The position numbers were made by a program, and so were the translations under genes. Under the pieces are notes generated by a model. It did no database searches. It saw nothing but the letters and a program-made list of their open reading frames with translations, and was not told where the DNA came from. Of a stretch of 30,676 nt of DNA, positions 1-7,225 are shown one piece after another. The stretch is taken from positions 1-30,676 of the forward strand of contig JAJHQT010000001.1 in the NCBI GenBank assembly GCA_020833205.1, read 5' to 3'. The stretch comes from Pyrobaculum sp. GTDB lineage: Archaea > Thermoproteota > Thermoprotei > Thermoproteales > Thermoproteaceae. The first letter of the stretch is position 1. Every line of letters starts with the position of its first letter.

Positions 1-346
1 CGTAGGTGTAGCTCCAGCCTATATGAGGAATTTTCCTCGCCCGTATCCTCTCCACGAACCCACTAAATACGCCGAGCCCCCGGCCGCCCCCCTCGGCGCT
101 ACCCTCGAAAAGGAGCTGCATGCCTAGGCATATGGCGAGGGTGGGCTTCTCCACGACCAGAGACTTAAAGAGGTGGGCCATCTCGTAAGCCGCGGCGTAG
201 GTGCCGACGCCGGGGAGCACCAAGGCGTCGACGCCCCCTGCCTTCTCCGGCCGCCTAACCACCCGCGGCTCCGCGCCAGCCCTCCTCAAGGCGTTTAACA
301 CACTACCCAAGTTGCCCACCGTATAGTCCACAACCCCAACCAACAC
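1..346 (-). CDS. hisH: Imidazole glycerol phosphate synthase glutaminase subunit HisH (5' part only)
   Basis: Partial gene: the first 115 codons lie in the window and the rest runs off the left edge. HisH hydrolyses glutamine and channels ammonia to HisF in histidine synthesis. The N-terminus has the typical VVDYTVGNLGSV stretch, then LVLPGVGTY (residues 42-50, oxyanion region) and the class I glutamine amidotransferase elbow ICLGMQLLFEG with nucleophile Cys73. PHIGWSY near the cut end matches the family's PHMGWN segment. The histidine and glutamate of the triad lie beyond the edge. The start is GTG at 346, with a TTTTTTAA element (364-371, minus strand) about 21 nt upstream, which fits a leaderless transcript. 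The family assignment is firm; only the C-terminal half is unseen. Confidence 0.9.
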   Translation of the reverse strand, partial: MLVGVVDYTVGNLGSVLNALRRAGAEPRVVRRPEKAGGVDALVLPGVGTYAAAYEMAHLFKSLVVEKPTLAICLGMQLLFEGSAEGGGRGLGVFSGFVERIRARKIPHIGWSYTY

Positions 347-374
347 AGAGAAAAAGAGGGGGGTTAAAAAAGAC

Positions 375-1022
375 TTACTTAACCTCCCTCAGATATGCAA
401 CAATGTATGCAAACGATGTGCCGCAGAATTTCCTCATAGACGCGTGAATCGTGCTGATTATGAAGAAGTAGGGGACGCCCGTCTCATAGTCGAATATCAA
501 CAAGCCATTGACGGTGCCGTTATGGAACTCGCCGTGGCCCTCAATCACCAGACTAGAGTAGTTGAAACTCGTCGTGACGAATAGTCTGGAACGGGGCGCG
601 AGCGGCGAGTCGGCATAAGGCACGGGATGTGCGACACGCTTGTTGATTATGCCCCCCAGGGGCTTAAGCGTTTCGTTGTTGACCTCTTTAATCCTGTTTA
701 AGTCCAGCAACAACGCCCCTACGTAGCTGAGTCCATGCGGGTATTTAAACACGGCCAAGGGGATCTCGCGGCCGTGTAGCATCGCCTTGATCAACTTGCC
801 GTTGCGATACACAAGAGTCAAATCCCACGTAAACTTCCTCCCGCCGCCACAAATAACCGTTGCGTTGTACGACGCGGTGAAAGTGCCGTCGGTTATGGGG
901 ACGGGGGGCTTATGAGGATGGGCAACCACCGCCGTAAGCCAAACAGCAAAGACCACAAGCGCCGCCACCACGGTCGCCGCGGCGACAAGCAAAACGCCCC
1001 TGCCCATCATATCAACACGCAT
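375..1022 (-). CDS. Membrane-anchored extracytoplasmic protein of unknown function
   Basis: 215 residues. A hydrophobic segment at about residues 8-34 follows a short basic N-terminus, so this is an uncleaved anchor or signal peptide. The remaining 180 residues would lie outside the cell. That domain has two cysteines (C58 and one near residue 201, a possible disulfide) and several N-x-S/T sequons, as expected for a glycosylated archaeal surface protein. I recognise no family. The start at 1022 overlaps the end of the upstream gene (stop at 1012) by 11 nt, so the two are probably co-transcribed and translationally coupled. Met5 or Met6 would serve equally well as starts. Confidence 0.6.
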   Translation of the reverse strand: MRVDMMGRGVLLVAAATVVAALVVFAVWLTAVVAHPHKPPVPITDGTFTASYNATVICGGGRKFTWDLTLVYRNGKLIKAMLHGREIPLAVFKYPHGLSYVGALLLDLNRIKEVNNETLKPLGGIINKRVAHPVPYADSPLAPRSRLFVTTSFNYSSLVIEGHGEFHNGTVNGLLIFDYETGVPYFFIISTIHASMRKFCGTSFAYIVAYLREVK

Positions 1023-1413
1023 ATACTTCTATCGAACTTTGCGTATGCCACGTAATAGCATAAATCCCAAGAAAATACCAATCTACCGTGTCGTAGTCTA
1101 TTCTCATCCATCCGTAGCCGCTCCAAGGATCGCCAATACATCCAGCTATGTATGGATGTCCTTGGGCTTTTACCACGTAGCCGTATAGGCCTTTTGAGTC
1201 AATGCGCGCGGCGCCGGTGTGGCTGACCACTTTACGAGCACTATCGTCATACCCTACCTTTGTCCAGGTCTTCTGGTAGGCGTAGCCAATTATGCAGTAT
1301 GGACCTACGCAATACTGGCGTACATCTTCGCTGTAGAATTCGACGACAGCCGCCATCGCCAGCATCGAGATGCCTACTAGAAGCGCCGTAGCTATTAGTG
1401 TTTGACATGGCAT
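1012..1413 (-). CDS. Small secreted, cysteine-containing protein of unknown function
   Basis: 133 residues. Residues 4-24 form a hydrophobic signal or anchor segment (TLIATALLVGISMLAMAAVV). The exported part is rich in Tyr and Trp and carries four cysteines (C35, C40, C92 and the C-terminal C133), enough for two disulfides, which is common in extracellular proteins of Pyrobaculum. No family is recognised. It is the first gene of a two-gene minus-strand unit, and the next gene (375-1022) overlaps its end by 11 nt and is also membrane-anchored, so they may act together at the cell surface. An A-rich element (minus strand, about 1432-1439) sits roughly 23 nt before the ATG. Confidence 0.6.
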   Translation of the reverse strand: MPCQTLIATALLVGISMLAMAAVVEFYSEDVRQYCVGPYCIIGYAYQKTWTKVGYDDSARKVVSHTGAARIDSKGLYGYVVKAQGHPYIAGCIGDPWSGYGWMRIDYDTVDWYFLGIYAITWHTQSSIEVYAC

Positions 1414-1831
1414 ATGATACCAAACTTTCCCCTATTTTTTTCTCTTGTACAAATAGCGTAAACGAATTAGCCTATTGCCGTAGTTCAAATGGAAAGAAGG
1501 GCGTTGCGGCTTGAATAATACTCATCTCCTCTACGTGCTCACGGCGCGTAGGTCCGTCATGGCAACGTGTAGATGCGTCGTGGCGTGAAGTTATCGTATA
1601 ACATACGGCCGTCAGCGAGACGGTCCGATGAAGGGAGAAGTAGAGTTTGTCCATTGGGCGTCTCAGCGCTGGATGTGCAGGCAAGAGATTGTTACCCCTC
1701 GCCCCGACGTCTTACGCGGCGGAAAACATGTTGATGCACGATTGAAACAGCGTAGTACGTCAGAACTTTTAGCCACCTTGCTAGCTACGCCGATGTGCAC
1801 AACGTTTTTATACTTGACTGGCGGCTGGTTT
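1414..1831. other. Intergenic region of about 418 nt without a convincing gene
   Basis: This gap separates the divergent genes at 1413 (minus) and 1832 (plus). It holds the A-rich promoter of the minus gene near 1436 and the TATA of the plus gene at 1805-1812. Open frames inside it have unlikely composition. A small stem (GGCCGTC, five-base loop, GACGGTC) lies near 1608-1626. It does not match a known RNA and no clear C/D box set or tRNA is visible. Confidence 0.5.
1805..1812 (+). promoter_or_regulatory. TATA box of the coiled-coil gene
   Basis: TTTTTATA is centred 24 nt before GTG 1832, the usual archaeal TATA-to-start spacing for a leaderless mRNA. It supports GTG 1832 over the in-frame ATG at 1628. 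Confidence 0.6.
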
Positions 1832-2200
1832 GTGGGTGATGTTTCTGGTGTTGCTTATGATGCGGTTAAGATTGCTGTGGAGCATGTCTTGGGCAAGATT
1901 AGAGAGGGTAAGAAGCTGTCTACTGAAGACGTCCTTGTCCTCTACCTCGGCACCATTGTAAGCGACTTAAAAGAAATAAGAGCCGACATAGCAAGACTAG
2001 ACCACAGAATAGACGAAACAAACAAGAGGATAGACGATGTTGTTAAGTCACTTTCGGCGAGAATAGACGAGACGAATAAGAGGATAGACGACTTGGCTAA
2101 GAGGATAGACGCCGTCCAGACCACCCTCCTGGAGATCCAAAAGCTACTGCTGGAGCTCGTAAGACATTTCGGTTCCGCAAAACCTGCGTCTCAACTCTGA
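1832..2200 (+). CDS. Small coiled-coil protein with RIDETNKRIDD repeats
   Basis: 122 residues from GTG 1832. An N-terminal helical part (VAYDAVKIAVEHVLGKIREG) is followed by a long coiled coil. The 11-residue unit RIDETNKRIDD occurs twice, 18 residues apart, with a third partial unit (KRIDAV). The protein ends in a Leu-rich amphipathic helix (LLEIQKLLLELV). The frame is open from ATG 1628, but the upstream part has poor protein character and a TATA sits 24 nt before GTG 1832. Small proteins of this build recur in Thermoproteales; their function is unknown to me. Oligomerisation or a scaffold role is the most that can be inferred. It is a single gene between divergent and convergent neighbours. 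Confidence 0.65.
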   Translation: MGDVSGVAYDAVKIAVEHVLGKIREGKKLSTEDVLVLYLGTIVSDLKEIRADIARLDHRIDETNKRIDDVVKSLSARIDETNKRIDDLAKRIDAVQTTLLEIQKLLLELVRHFGSAKPASQL

Positions 2201-2251
2201 GTAACACAACTGCAGGCCGTGCGCCGGGTGTTCGGTTTGTCGTGGCGGAGG

Positions 2252-3463
2252 CTAGGTGCACAGCGGTAGCGATAGGGCGTCTTCTATCAGCTTTTCTATA
2301 GGCCACTTCTCGTATTCATGTGTGATGGTGCGCATATCTCTAGCCTTTTTGTAGGCCTCGGCGCGGGGCATTCCCTCCTTGATCATGCGGTTCATGTGGA
2401 ACTCGGTGAGTATGTAGGGGAGCGCCTTCTCTAGGTTATCTCTTATCCGCTCCTCGTCTATGTGGATCGTGCGGAGGGTCTTAGTGGCGGTGGTGAGGAT
2501 CTCGTCGACGGCTAGGAGGGCCTCCGGTATCCAGATCCTCTCGTTGGCCGAGTTGGTGAGGTCGCGTTCGTGCCAGAGGGCCACGTTCTCCAGCGCGACG
2601 ATCGTGAGGGCTCTGACGTATCTGGCGAGGCTCACCACCCTCTCGGAGGCCGTGGGGTTCGCCTTGTGGGGCATGGCGGAGGAGCCGCCTCCCCTCTCCA
2701 CCACCTCGCCTATCTCCGGCCTGGACAGCTCCCTGATCTCCGTGGCGAGCCTCTCGAAGACTGCGGCAAGCACGGCCAGCGCCGAGGCCAAAACAGCAAA
2801 TGTCTCGCGGGGGGCCACCTGTGTGGAGATGACGTGGAAGGGCACGCCGAGCCTCTCGGCGATGCGCCTCCTGACCTCGGGCCCCAGCTCGCCCCACGCC
2901 GCCATGGTGCCGACGGCCCCGCCTATCTTCGCCCTGACCACGTCCTCCGCCAGCGCCAGGTGTCGGCACGCCAGGTGGAGCTCGTAGTAGTAGTTGGCGA
3001 ACTTGAAGCCAAGGGTTATGGGCTCCGCCCATTGGCCGTGGGTCCGCCCCACCGCCACCAGCGACTTATATCTCCTGGCGAGACTCGCGAGCTCCGCCCC
3101 GGCCTCATTTATCTTCTTCTTGATCGCGGAGAGGGCCCGGCGTATCAACAAGGCCCACGTCGTGTCTATCACGTCGTTTGACGTAGCGCCGAAATGCACA
3201 TAGCGGCAACCGCTTTTCTGCTCCAGAAGGAGCACGAGGCTAAGTATGTCGTGGCCTGTCTCCCGCTCCAGCCTGTACACCTCCTCGGCGTCTATCTTCA
3301 CCCGGCTCACCGCGTCACAACAACCCCTCTCCGCTATGCCAAGCTCCTCCAGCGTACACACAAGAGCCCGCTCCACCTCCACGTATGCGTCTATTATGGA
3401 CTGCGGGGCGAAGAGACGGCGGACCTCCTCGCTTCCGTACCGCCAGTCGAAGGGGGAGATCAC
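2252..3463 (-). CDS. purB: Adenylosuccinate lyase
   Basis: 403 residues, slightly shorter than bacterial enzymes of about 430. It cleaves adenylosuccinate to AMP and fumarate, and SAICAR to AICAR and fumarate. Fumarase/aspartase superfamily motifs are all present: H71 in TGHD, FGATSNDVIDT (91-101), GRTHGQWAEP with general-acid H142, and the signature loop GGSSAMPHKANP (259-270) carrying the catalytic serine. The ATG at 3463 overlaps the TGA of purA in an ATGA, so translation is coupled to purA. Together they turn IMP into AMP. Nothing looks damaged. Confidence 0.96.
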   Translation of the reverse strand: MISPFDWRYGSEEVRRLFAPQSIIDAYVEVERALVCTLEELGIAERGCCDAVSRVKIDAEEVYRLERETGHDILSLVLLLEQKSGCRYVHFGATSNDVIDTTWALLIRRALSAIKKKINEAGAELASLARRYKSLVAVGRTHGQWAEPITLGFKFANYYYELHLACRHLALAEDVVRAKIGGAVGTMAAWGELGPEVRRRIAERLGVPFHVISTQVAPRETFAVLASALAVLAAVFERLATEIRELSRPEIGEVVERGGGSSAMPHKANPTASERVVSLARYVRALTIVALENVALWHERDLTNSANERIWIPEALLAVDEILTTATKTLRTIHIDEERIRDNLEKALPYILTEFHMNRMIKEGMPRAEAYKKARDMRTITHEYEKWPIEKLIEDALSLPLCT

Positions 3464-4464
3464 GCCCTCCCCTTATCCCTCCGTAAGTCGACCATGTGAC
3501 GCGGCTCCGGGCCTGTGCCCAACATTGTCACCGGCACCTTCAGCTCTTCCTCCACCTCCTCCACCCAGCGGCGCGCCTCCGGCGGCAGGTCCTCCCAGCG
3601 GGTCTTCCCAGCTACCTCCTTGAAGACCACATCTATCTTAGTGATGGCGATTTGAGTAGGCGTGTTCAGAAGGACGGCCCTCTTGGCCAGCTCCATGTTG
3701 AAGGGGGCAGCTCTCCTCGGCCTCCCCGTCACGGCGCCTCTCTCAACCCACCCCCTCCTCTCCGCCTCCTCCGGGGGGAGCTCGCCGGGAAGCGGCCCCC
3801 CGCCCACCCGGGTCACAAACGCCTTAAAGACCAACACGACCTCATCCACAGCCTTAGGCCCCACCCCCGCCTCGCTGAGGACCCCGCTTGCGGTGACGTC
3901 GCGGCTGGTGACGTACGGATAGGTGCCGTGGTACAGAGAGAGGAAGGTGCCCTGGGTCCCCTCTATCACCACGCCGTTTCTCTTGTTCTCCATAATCATG
4001 GCGGGGACGTCTGCGAGAAACGGTTTAAGCACCTCGAAATCTCTGGCAAGTCTCAGCCGTCGAAGGACGCGGTCCACCATGGCGGCGCCCACGCCCTGCC
4101 CAGTGGAGCCGACCACCTTCATCAGAAACTCGTCGCTACGCTCCCGCTCCACGTGGACGTCCTCGATGACGCCGGTGTTGAAGTCCACGTAAGACCGGCC
4201 CTTGCCGTACCGCTCCACCTCTGAGAGGAACACGTCGACTTTGATCAAGGCGCCTGGCGCCACCGCCAACTTAGTGCCCGGGTTTACGAAACAGGTGGGC
4301 AACGTCCGGAGGACGAGTTGCTGGCCCTCCAACGTCACCGTGTGGCCAGCGTTGGGAGCGCCGGTTCTCACACAAAGCGCAGGCTTGTCGGCCAAGGCCA
4401 AGTAGGCCGCCACCTTCCCTTTGCCGACGTCGCCGAAGAACCCGTCGACGACCACGTACAACAC
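3460..4464 (-). CDS. purA: Adenylosuccinate synthetase, short archaeal form
   Basis: 334 residues, typical of the archaeal short form (bacterial enzymes have about 430). It joins IMP and aspartate using GTP. The N-terminal loop reads GFFGDVGKGK, where bacteria have GDEGKGK: the catalytic Asp (D12) and Lys15/17 are kept and the Glu is Val. H41 in NAGHT is the second catalytic residue. VIEGTQGTFLSLYHGTYPYVTS and DVTASG form the IMP-binding segments. The start is GTG at 4464, with TTAAAAA (4483-4489, minus) 22 nt upstream. It is followed by purB with an ATGA overlap, so purA-purB is a two-gene operon. Confidence 0.95.
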   Translation of the reverse strand: MLYVVVDGFFGDVGKGKVAAYLALADKPALCVRTGAPNAGHTVTLEGQQLVLRTLPTCFVNPGTKLAVAPGALIKVDVFLSEVERYGKGRSYVDFNTGVIEDVHVERERSDEFLMKVVGSTGQGVGAAMVDRVLRRLRLARDFEVLKPFLADVPAMIMENKRNGVVIEGTQGTFLSLYHGTYPYVTSRDVTASGVLSEAGVGPKAVDEVVLVFKAFVTRVGGGPLPGELPPEEAERRGWVERGAVTGRPRRAAPFNMELAKRAVLLNTPTQIAITKIDVVFKEVAGKTRWEDLPPEARRWVEEVEEELKVPVTMLGTGPEPRHMVDLRRDKGRA

Positions 4465-4551
4465 GCGGCAAACACAATGAGGTTTTTAACTGTTCTTTCG
4501 GCCGTCTGGCAGTGCGGCCGGGAGAGCCTTACGCTGTCCACTACGATGACA

Positions 4552-4816
4552 TCATATCCATTTCTTCAAAGCTGTTAAGACCTCCTCTGCGGCTCTTTTC
4601 TCGATAAGGTAGGTACCCTTCCTGTACCTCTTGGCGAGTCTCTCCCCACCAAGCTCATCATGAGCCTACGCACAGCCAACCCATCCCACATCGCCTATCC
4701 ACTCCGCATATGTCCCGCGTCCGCACCGCGACTAGAAAACCCCTCTCACCACCCACACGCCTCTGCAGATACAAAAGCAAAGCCGGCAGATACTGCCTTA
4801 TCTTCCAGACCTTCAT
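4552..4816 (-). pseudogene. Decayed partner gene downstream of the small winged-helix-like gene
   Basis: An ATG at 4816 overlaps the stop of the gene at 4813-5109 in an ATGA, the hallmark of a coupled second gene. It reads MKVWKIRQYLPALLLYLQ, then RGFLVAVRTRDI, then loses sense. The sequence resumes in another frame as AEWIGDVGWVGCA, meets a TAG at 4666-4668, and continues as AHDELGGERLAKRYRKGTYL up to a TGA at 4552. After the TGA a further frame reads YDVIVVDSVRLS. Frame changes plus an internal stop point to a broken gene of about 85 codons or more. A shorter intact 52-residue product (4658-4816) is possible. I do not recognise the family. Confidence 0.5.
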
Positions 4817-5109
4817 ACCTCTACGCCCAGTCTCTTCTTCACGTACTTGGCTACCTCTTCGCCGGTTAGCTCAAGAATCCATCTGCCGCGTTGTGTGATT
4901 ACTACAACGCCGCCTCTTATCTCCACCTCGCCCTCGACGAGCCTGGGCCACACCTTCCAGTCGTATCTAACCCCAAGCGCCTCCACAGCCTCTCTGACCA
5001 TCCGGTCTATCTCTTCGACTTTGGCGGGGCCGCGCGCCAGTCTCTTAAGCACCAGCAGTCTGACGTACTCCCCCACCGGCGTGTAGCGAATCTGCCGGCA
5101 CATGTTCAT
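4813..5109 (-). CDS. Small protein, probably winged-helix DNA-binding
   Basis: 98 residues. The pattern VRLLVLKRLARGPAKVEEIDRM, a helical stretch, then a beta hairpin (GEVEIRGGVVVITQRGRWIL) and a C-terminal helix is that of a small winged helix-turn-helix regulator. This is inferred from secondary-structure pattern only. The start is ATG 5109 or 5103 (MNMCRQIRYTP). A weak CATAAG element lies about 25 nt upstream. Its 5' end faces the PaREP2b gene at 27 nt distance, and the PaREP2b frame runs open antisense through this gene, but the minus protein has the better composition. The coupled downstream gene is decayed (4552-4816), so this may be the survivor of a two-gene accessory module. Confidence 0.65.
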   Translation of the reverse strand: MNMCRQIRYTPVGEYVRLLVLKRLARGPAKVEEIDRMVREAVEALGVRYDWKVWPRLVEGEVEIRGGVVVITQRGRWILELTGEEVAKYVKKRLGVEV

Positions 5110-5136
5110 ACCCTCAGCCTCTTCGCGGCGTTTCTT

Positions 5137-7053
5137 ATGCTGGCTGTAGTTGCGCCAGCCGCCTCAGCCAACGCCTTCAGAAGGCCAAACCTCCTAAACG
5201 ACGCCAGCCACAACGTGGGTTTGACTCTTGAGGGGCCGAAGCCGCAGTTCTACGCCTATACCTCCCTCGACAAGCTCGACGACGCGATTAGGAGGAGTGC
5301 GGAGGGCGGGTGGCTTAGGATGCTAAGCGACAGAGGGAGGCTGGAGGATCTCAAACACGTGAAGAGCTGGGACGACCTCAAGCGGTGGGTTGCCGAGCAC
5401 TGGGACGAAGTAATCAAGGCGGTGAAGAAGCGGCTTAAAGATGTTAAGGTTGGCTCCGGCTTCGACTTGGCTGGGGCGTTGAAGGAGTTGGAGGGTTTGA
5501 AGAACGAGCTACACAACGACAATATTGCAAGGGAGGTCGTGGCGCCTGTCCTTCTGCTTATCCAGGCGGAGAGGCTAGGCATAAACGAGACGACGCTGAG
5601 ATACTTCGGCGCTGTTACCTCCGGCACAGTAGGCGGCGACGGGTCTGTGTCCGCAGCGTGGAAAGAAGTTAGTTTAAGTAGCGGCAAGGGCGCCGTGGCT
5701 CTGCCTTGGGCAGCGGCGTGGGCGGCGTATGACGTGAGGCCGAGGGCGACAAGCGATGGGAGGGCGTTTAAAGTCGTGGCGTCTAACGACGGCGCTGTTA
5801 GGCTTGCTCAGCTGTGTGTGCTTTTTGGCCCGCCTATGCTTAAAAAGGAAGGGTTTATCAACCACAAGCTTGTAGAGGCTGTGGAGCTGGGGTCAAAGGT
5901 GTTGGTGCGGATAGACGAGGGGAGCTGGAGGCGGATCAAGGGCGGCGCCGCCGTGGATCTATACATATCAGCTGGTAACGTGATGGGGGTGTTCAGCCTA
6001 TACCTCCACAATAAAGTGGTCTTAATATTCAGATCCACAAACCGCGAAGAGGTAGAGCTAGGAGTCCGCCTTCTAAGGCTGGCGGGGGTAGAAACTGAAG
6101 TGAAGAAAAGCAAAGATATGTGGTACGTCCGCATCTTCACCGACCAGCTGGCCGAGGGAGATGAGGAACTGAGAAGAGGACTCATCAAAGCGGTGGAGGA
6201 GGCGTTGAGGAGGGGCTGGGTAGACGAGCAGAGGGTAAGGCGGTGGATAGAGAAGTTTGAGAGAGGTATATCCACGTGGGAGGGGTACAAGTTCAGCCTA
6301 AAGCTGACGGAAAGTGGAGCGTTAGAAGTGAGCTTCAAATCTACGCAACGTGAAAACATCAAAAGTCTCAAACATAAACTAGAAACCCTCGGCTTGAGAG
6401 AGAGTGAGCACTTTACTGTGACGTGGCTGGAAGGCGGCAGACTAGGCTACTTGTACATCACGAGGGAAGGCATCAAAGAGGTAGCATACATCGCTAGACA
6501 CGGTCCGGAGCCACAGAGACTGAGGGCGGCGTTATTGATTGAACATCTCCGCAAAAGGGCTGAAACAAAAGGCGATAATGTGCTCCAGAAGCTTGAGGAG
6601 CTGGTTAGGGAGGGCGAATCTAGGGGCGCACTCAGCGCCGAGGGGCTGAAGGCTGAGGTGGCGATAGAGTGGGAAGGCGATCACATCGTCGTACCCGTGG
6701 AAGTTAGGAAATTAGAGGCATGGGAAGACGAAGACAAAATACGCATTAAGGTGAAGGCTGTGGTAGACGGCGTAGAAGGCGAGTGGGTAATGACCTTCTT
6801 CCGCTACGGCAGAACCAATGCCGTAATAGGCTACACTAATACACGCGACGACGCACCTGGTGGAAGAACCGAAGACGCCAAGCGGATTATCGCGCTGGTG
6901 AAGACACTAACAGGAGAGGAGCCAAACATAAAACGCGACAAATACGGTAAAATCAAACAAATTGTATACACGAGACGGCACCTAGAAGCCGCGATGAAAT
7001 ATGTCGAAATTGCAGAGACCATAAAGAGGTGGTTAAGCAACAACGACAAGTAA
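5137..7053 (+). CDS. PaREP2b-family protein
   Basis: 638 residues from ATG 5137. The text AFRRPNLLNDASHNVGLTLE through YAYTSLDKLD and the C-terminal part (GEWVMTFFRYGRTNAVIG, DAPGGRTEDAKR, HLEAAMKYVEIAETIKRWL) match what I recall of PaREP2b, a paralogous family of Pyrobaculum and relatives with no proven function. Residues 152-171 contain LRYFGAVTSGTVGGDGSV, which resembles the dodecapeptide of LAGLIDADG endonucleases (last residues G-D-G-x-V). That link is inference. The frame is open from ATG 4891, but that extension is antisense to the small minus gene. Between them no ATG, GTG or TTG occurs, so 5137 may also be a truncated N-terminus. Residues 1-13 look like the end of a hydrophobic segment. 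Gene copies of this family are multicopy and mobile-looking in their genomes. Confidence 0.75.
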   Translation: MLAVVAPAASANAFRRPNLLNDASHNVGLTLEGPKPQFYAYTSLDKLDDAIRRSAEGGWLRMLSDRGRLEDLKHVKSWDDLKRWVAEHWDEVIKAVKKRLKDVKVGSGFDLAGALKELEGLKNELHNDNIAREVVAPVLLLIQAERLGINETTLRYFGAVTSGTVGGDGSVSAAWKEVSLSSGKGAVALPWAAAWAAYDVRPRATSDGRAFKVVASNDGAVRLAQLCVLFGPPMLKKEGFINHKLVEAVELGSKVLVRIDEGSWRRIKGGAAVDLYISAGNVMGVFSLYLHNKVVLIFRSTNREEVELGVRLLRLAGVETEVKKSKDMWYVRIFTDQLAEGDEELRRGLIKAVEEALRRGWVDEQRVRRWIEKFERGISTWEGYKFSLKLTESGALEVSFKSTQRENIKSLKHKLETLGLRESEHFTVTWLEGGRLGYLYITREGIKEVAYIARHGPEPQRLRAALLIEHLRKRAETKGDNVLQKLEELVREGESRGALSAEGLKAEVAIEWEGDHIVVPVEVRKLEAWEDEDKIRIKVKAVVDGVEGEWVMTFFRYGRTNAVIGYTNTRDDAPGGRTEDAKRIIALVKTLTGEEPNIKRDKYGKIKQIVYTRRHLEAAMKYVEIAETIKRWLSNNDK

Positions 7054-7151
7054 ACAAAGAAAATTAGTGTCCACAGTGGGAGCCACGGCGGCTGTGAGCT
7101 AAGATACACACCCTTCGGACGGGCGGTACTATACATACATACACAGAAGGT

Positions 7152-7184
7152 CTAGGCCTCTCCGCGGGCCTAGTTGTATTTTTT
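7152..7184 (+). terminator. Hairpin followed by a T-rich run after the PaREP2b gene
   Basis: CTAGGCC (7152-7158) and GGCCTAG (7167-7173) form a perfect 7-bp stem with an 8-nt loop, followed by TTGTATTTTTT. This could end the PaREP2b transcript about 100 nt after its stop. Archaea usually terminate on T-runs alone, so the stem may instead mark a boundary of the accessory patch. Confidence 0.45.
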
Positions 7185-7194
7185 CCCGCGCACA

Positions 7195-7204
7195 CTTTAT
7201 ATAT
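7195..7204 (+). promoter_or_regulatory. TATA box of the FAD dehydrogenase gene
   Basis: CTTTATATAT is centred about 26 nt before GTG 7226, so the message is probably leaderless. The GGAGGTGA overlapping the start codon resembles a Shine-Dalgarno sequence but overlaps the GTG itself and would serve no upstream role. Confidence 0.65.
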
Positions 7205-7225
7205 GCCCTACTTTATGCAACGGAG

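Noticed and set aside
1472..1684. Minus-strand frame of 70 codons between two divergent genes
   Set aside because: Composition unlike the neighbours (many His, Cys, Thr, scattered Pro), no promoter at a suitable distance and no recognisable pattern.
2460..3181. Long plus-strand frames opposite purB, and similar frames opposite purA, carB and tiaS
   Set aside because: They are shadows of high-GC coding sequence; each lies wholly within a confidently identified gene on the other strand.
4891..5136. N-terminal extension of the PaREP2b frame to ATG 4891
   Set aside because: It is antisense to the small winged-helix-like gene, has shadow-like composition, and does not resemble the rest of the family protein.
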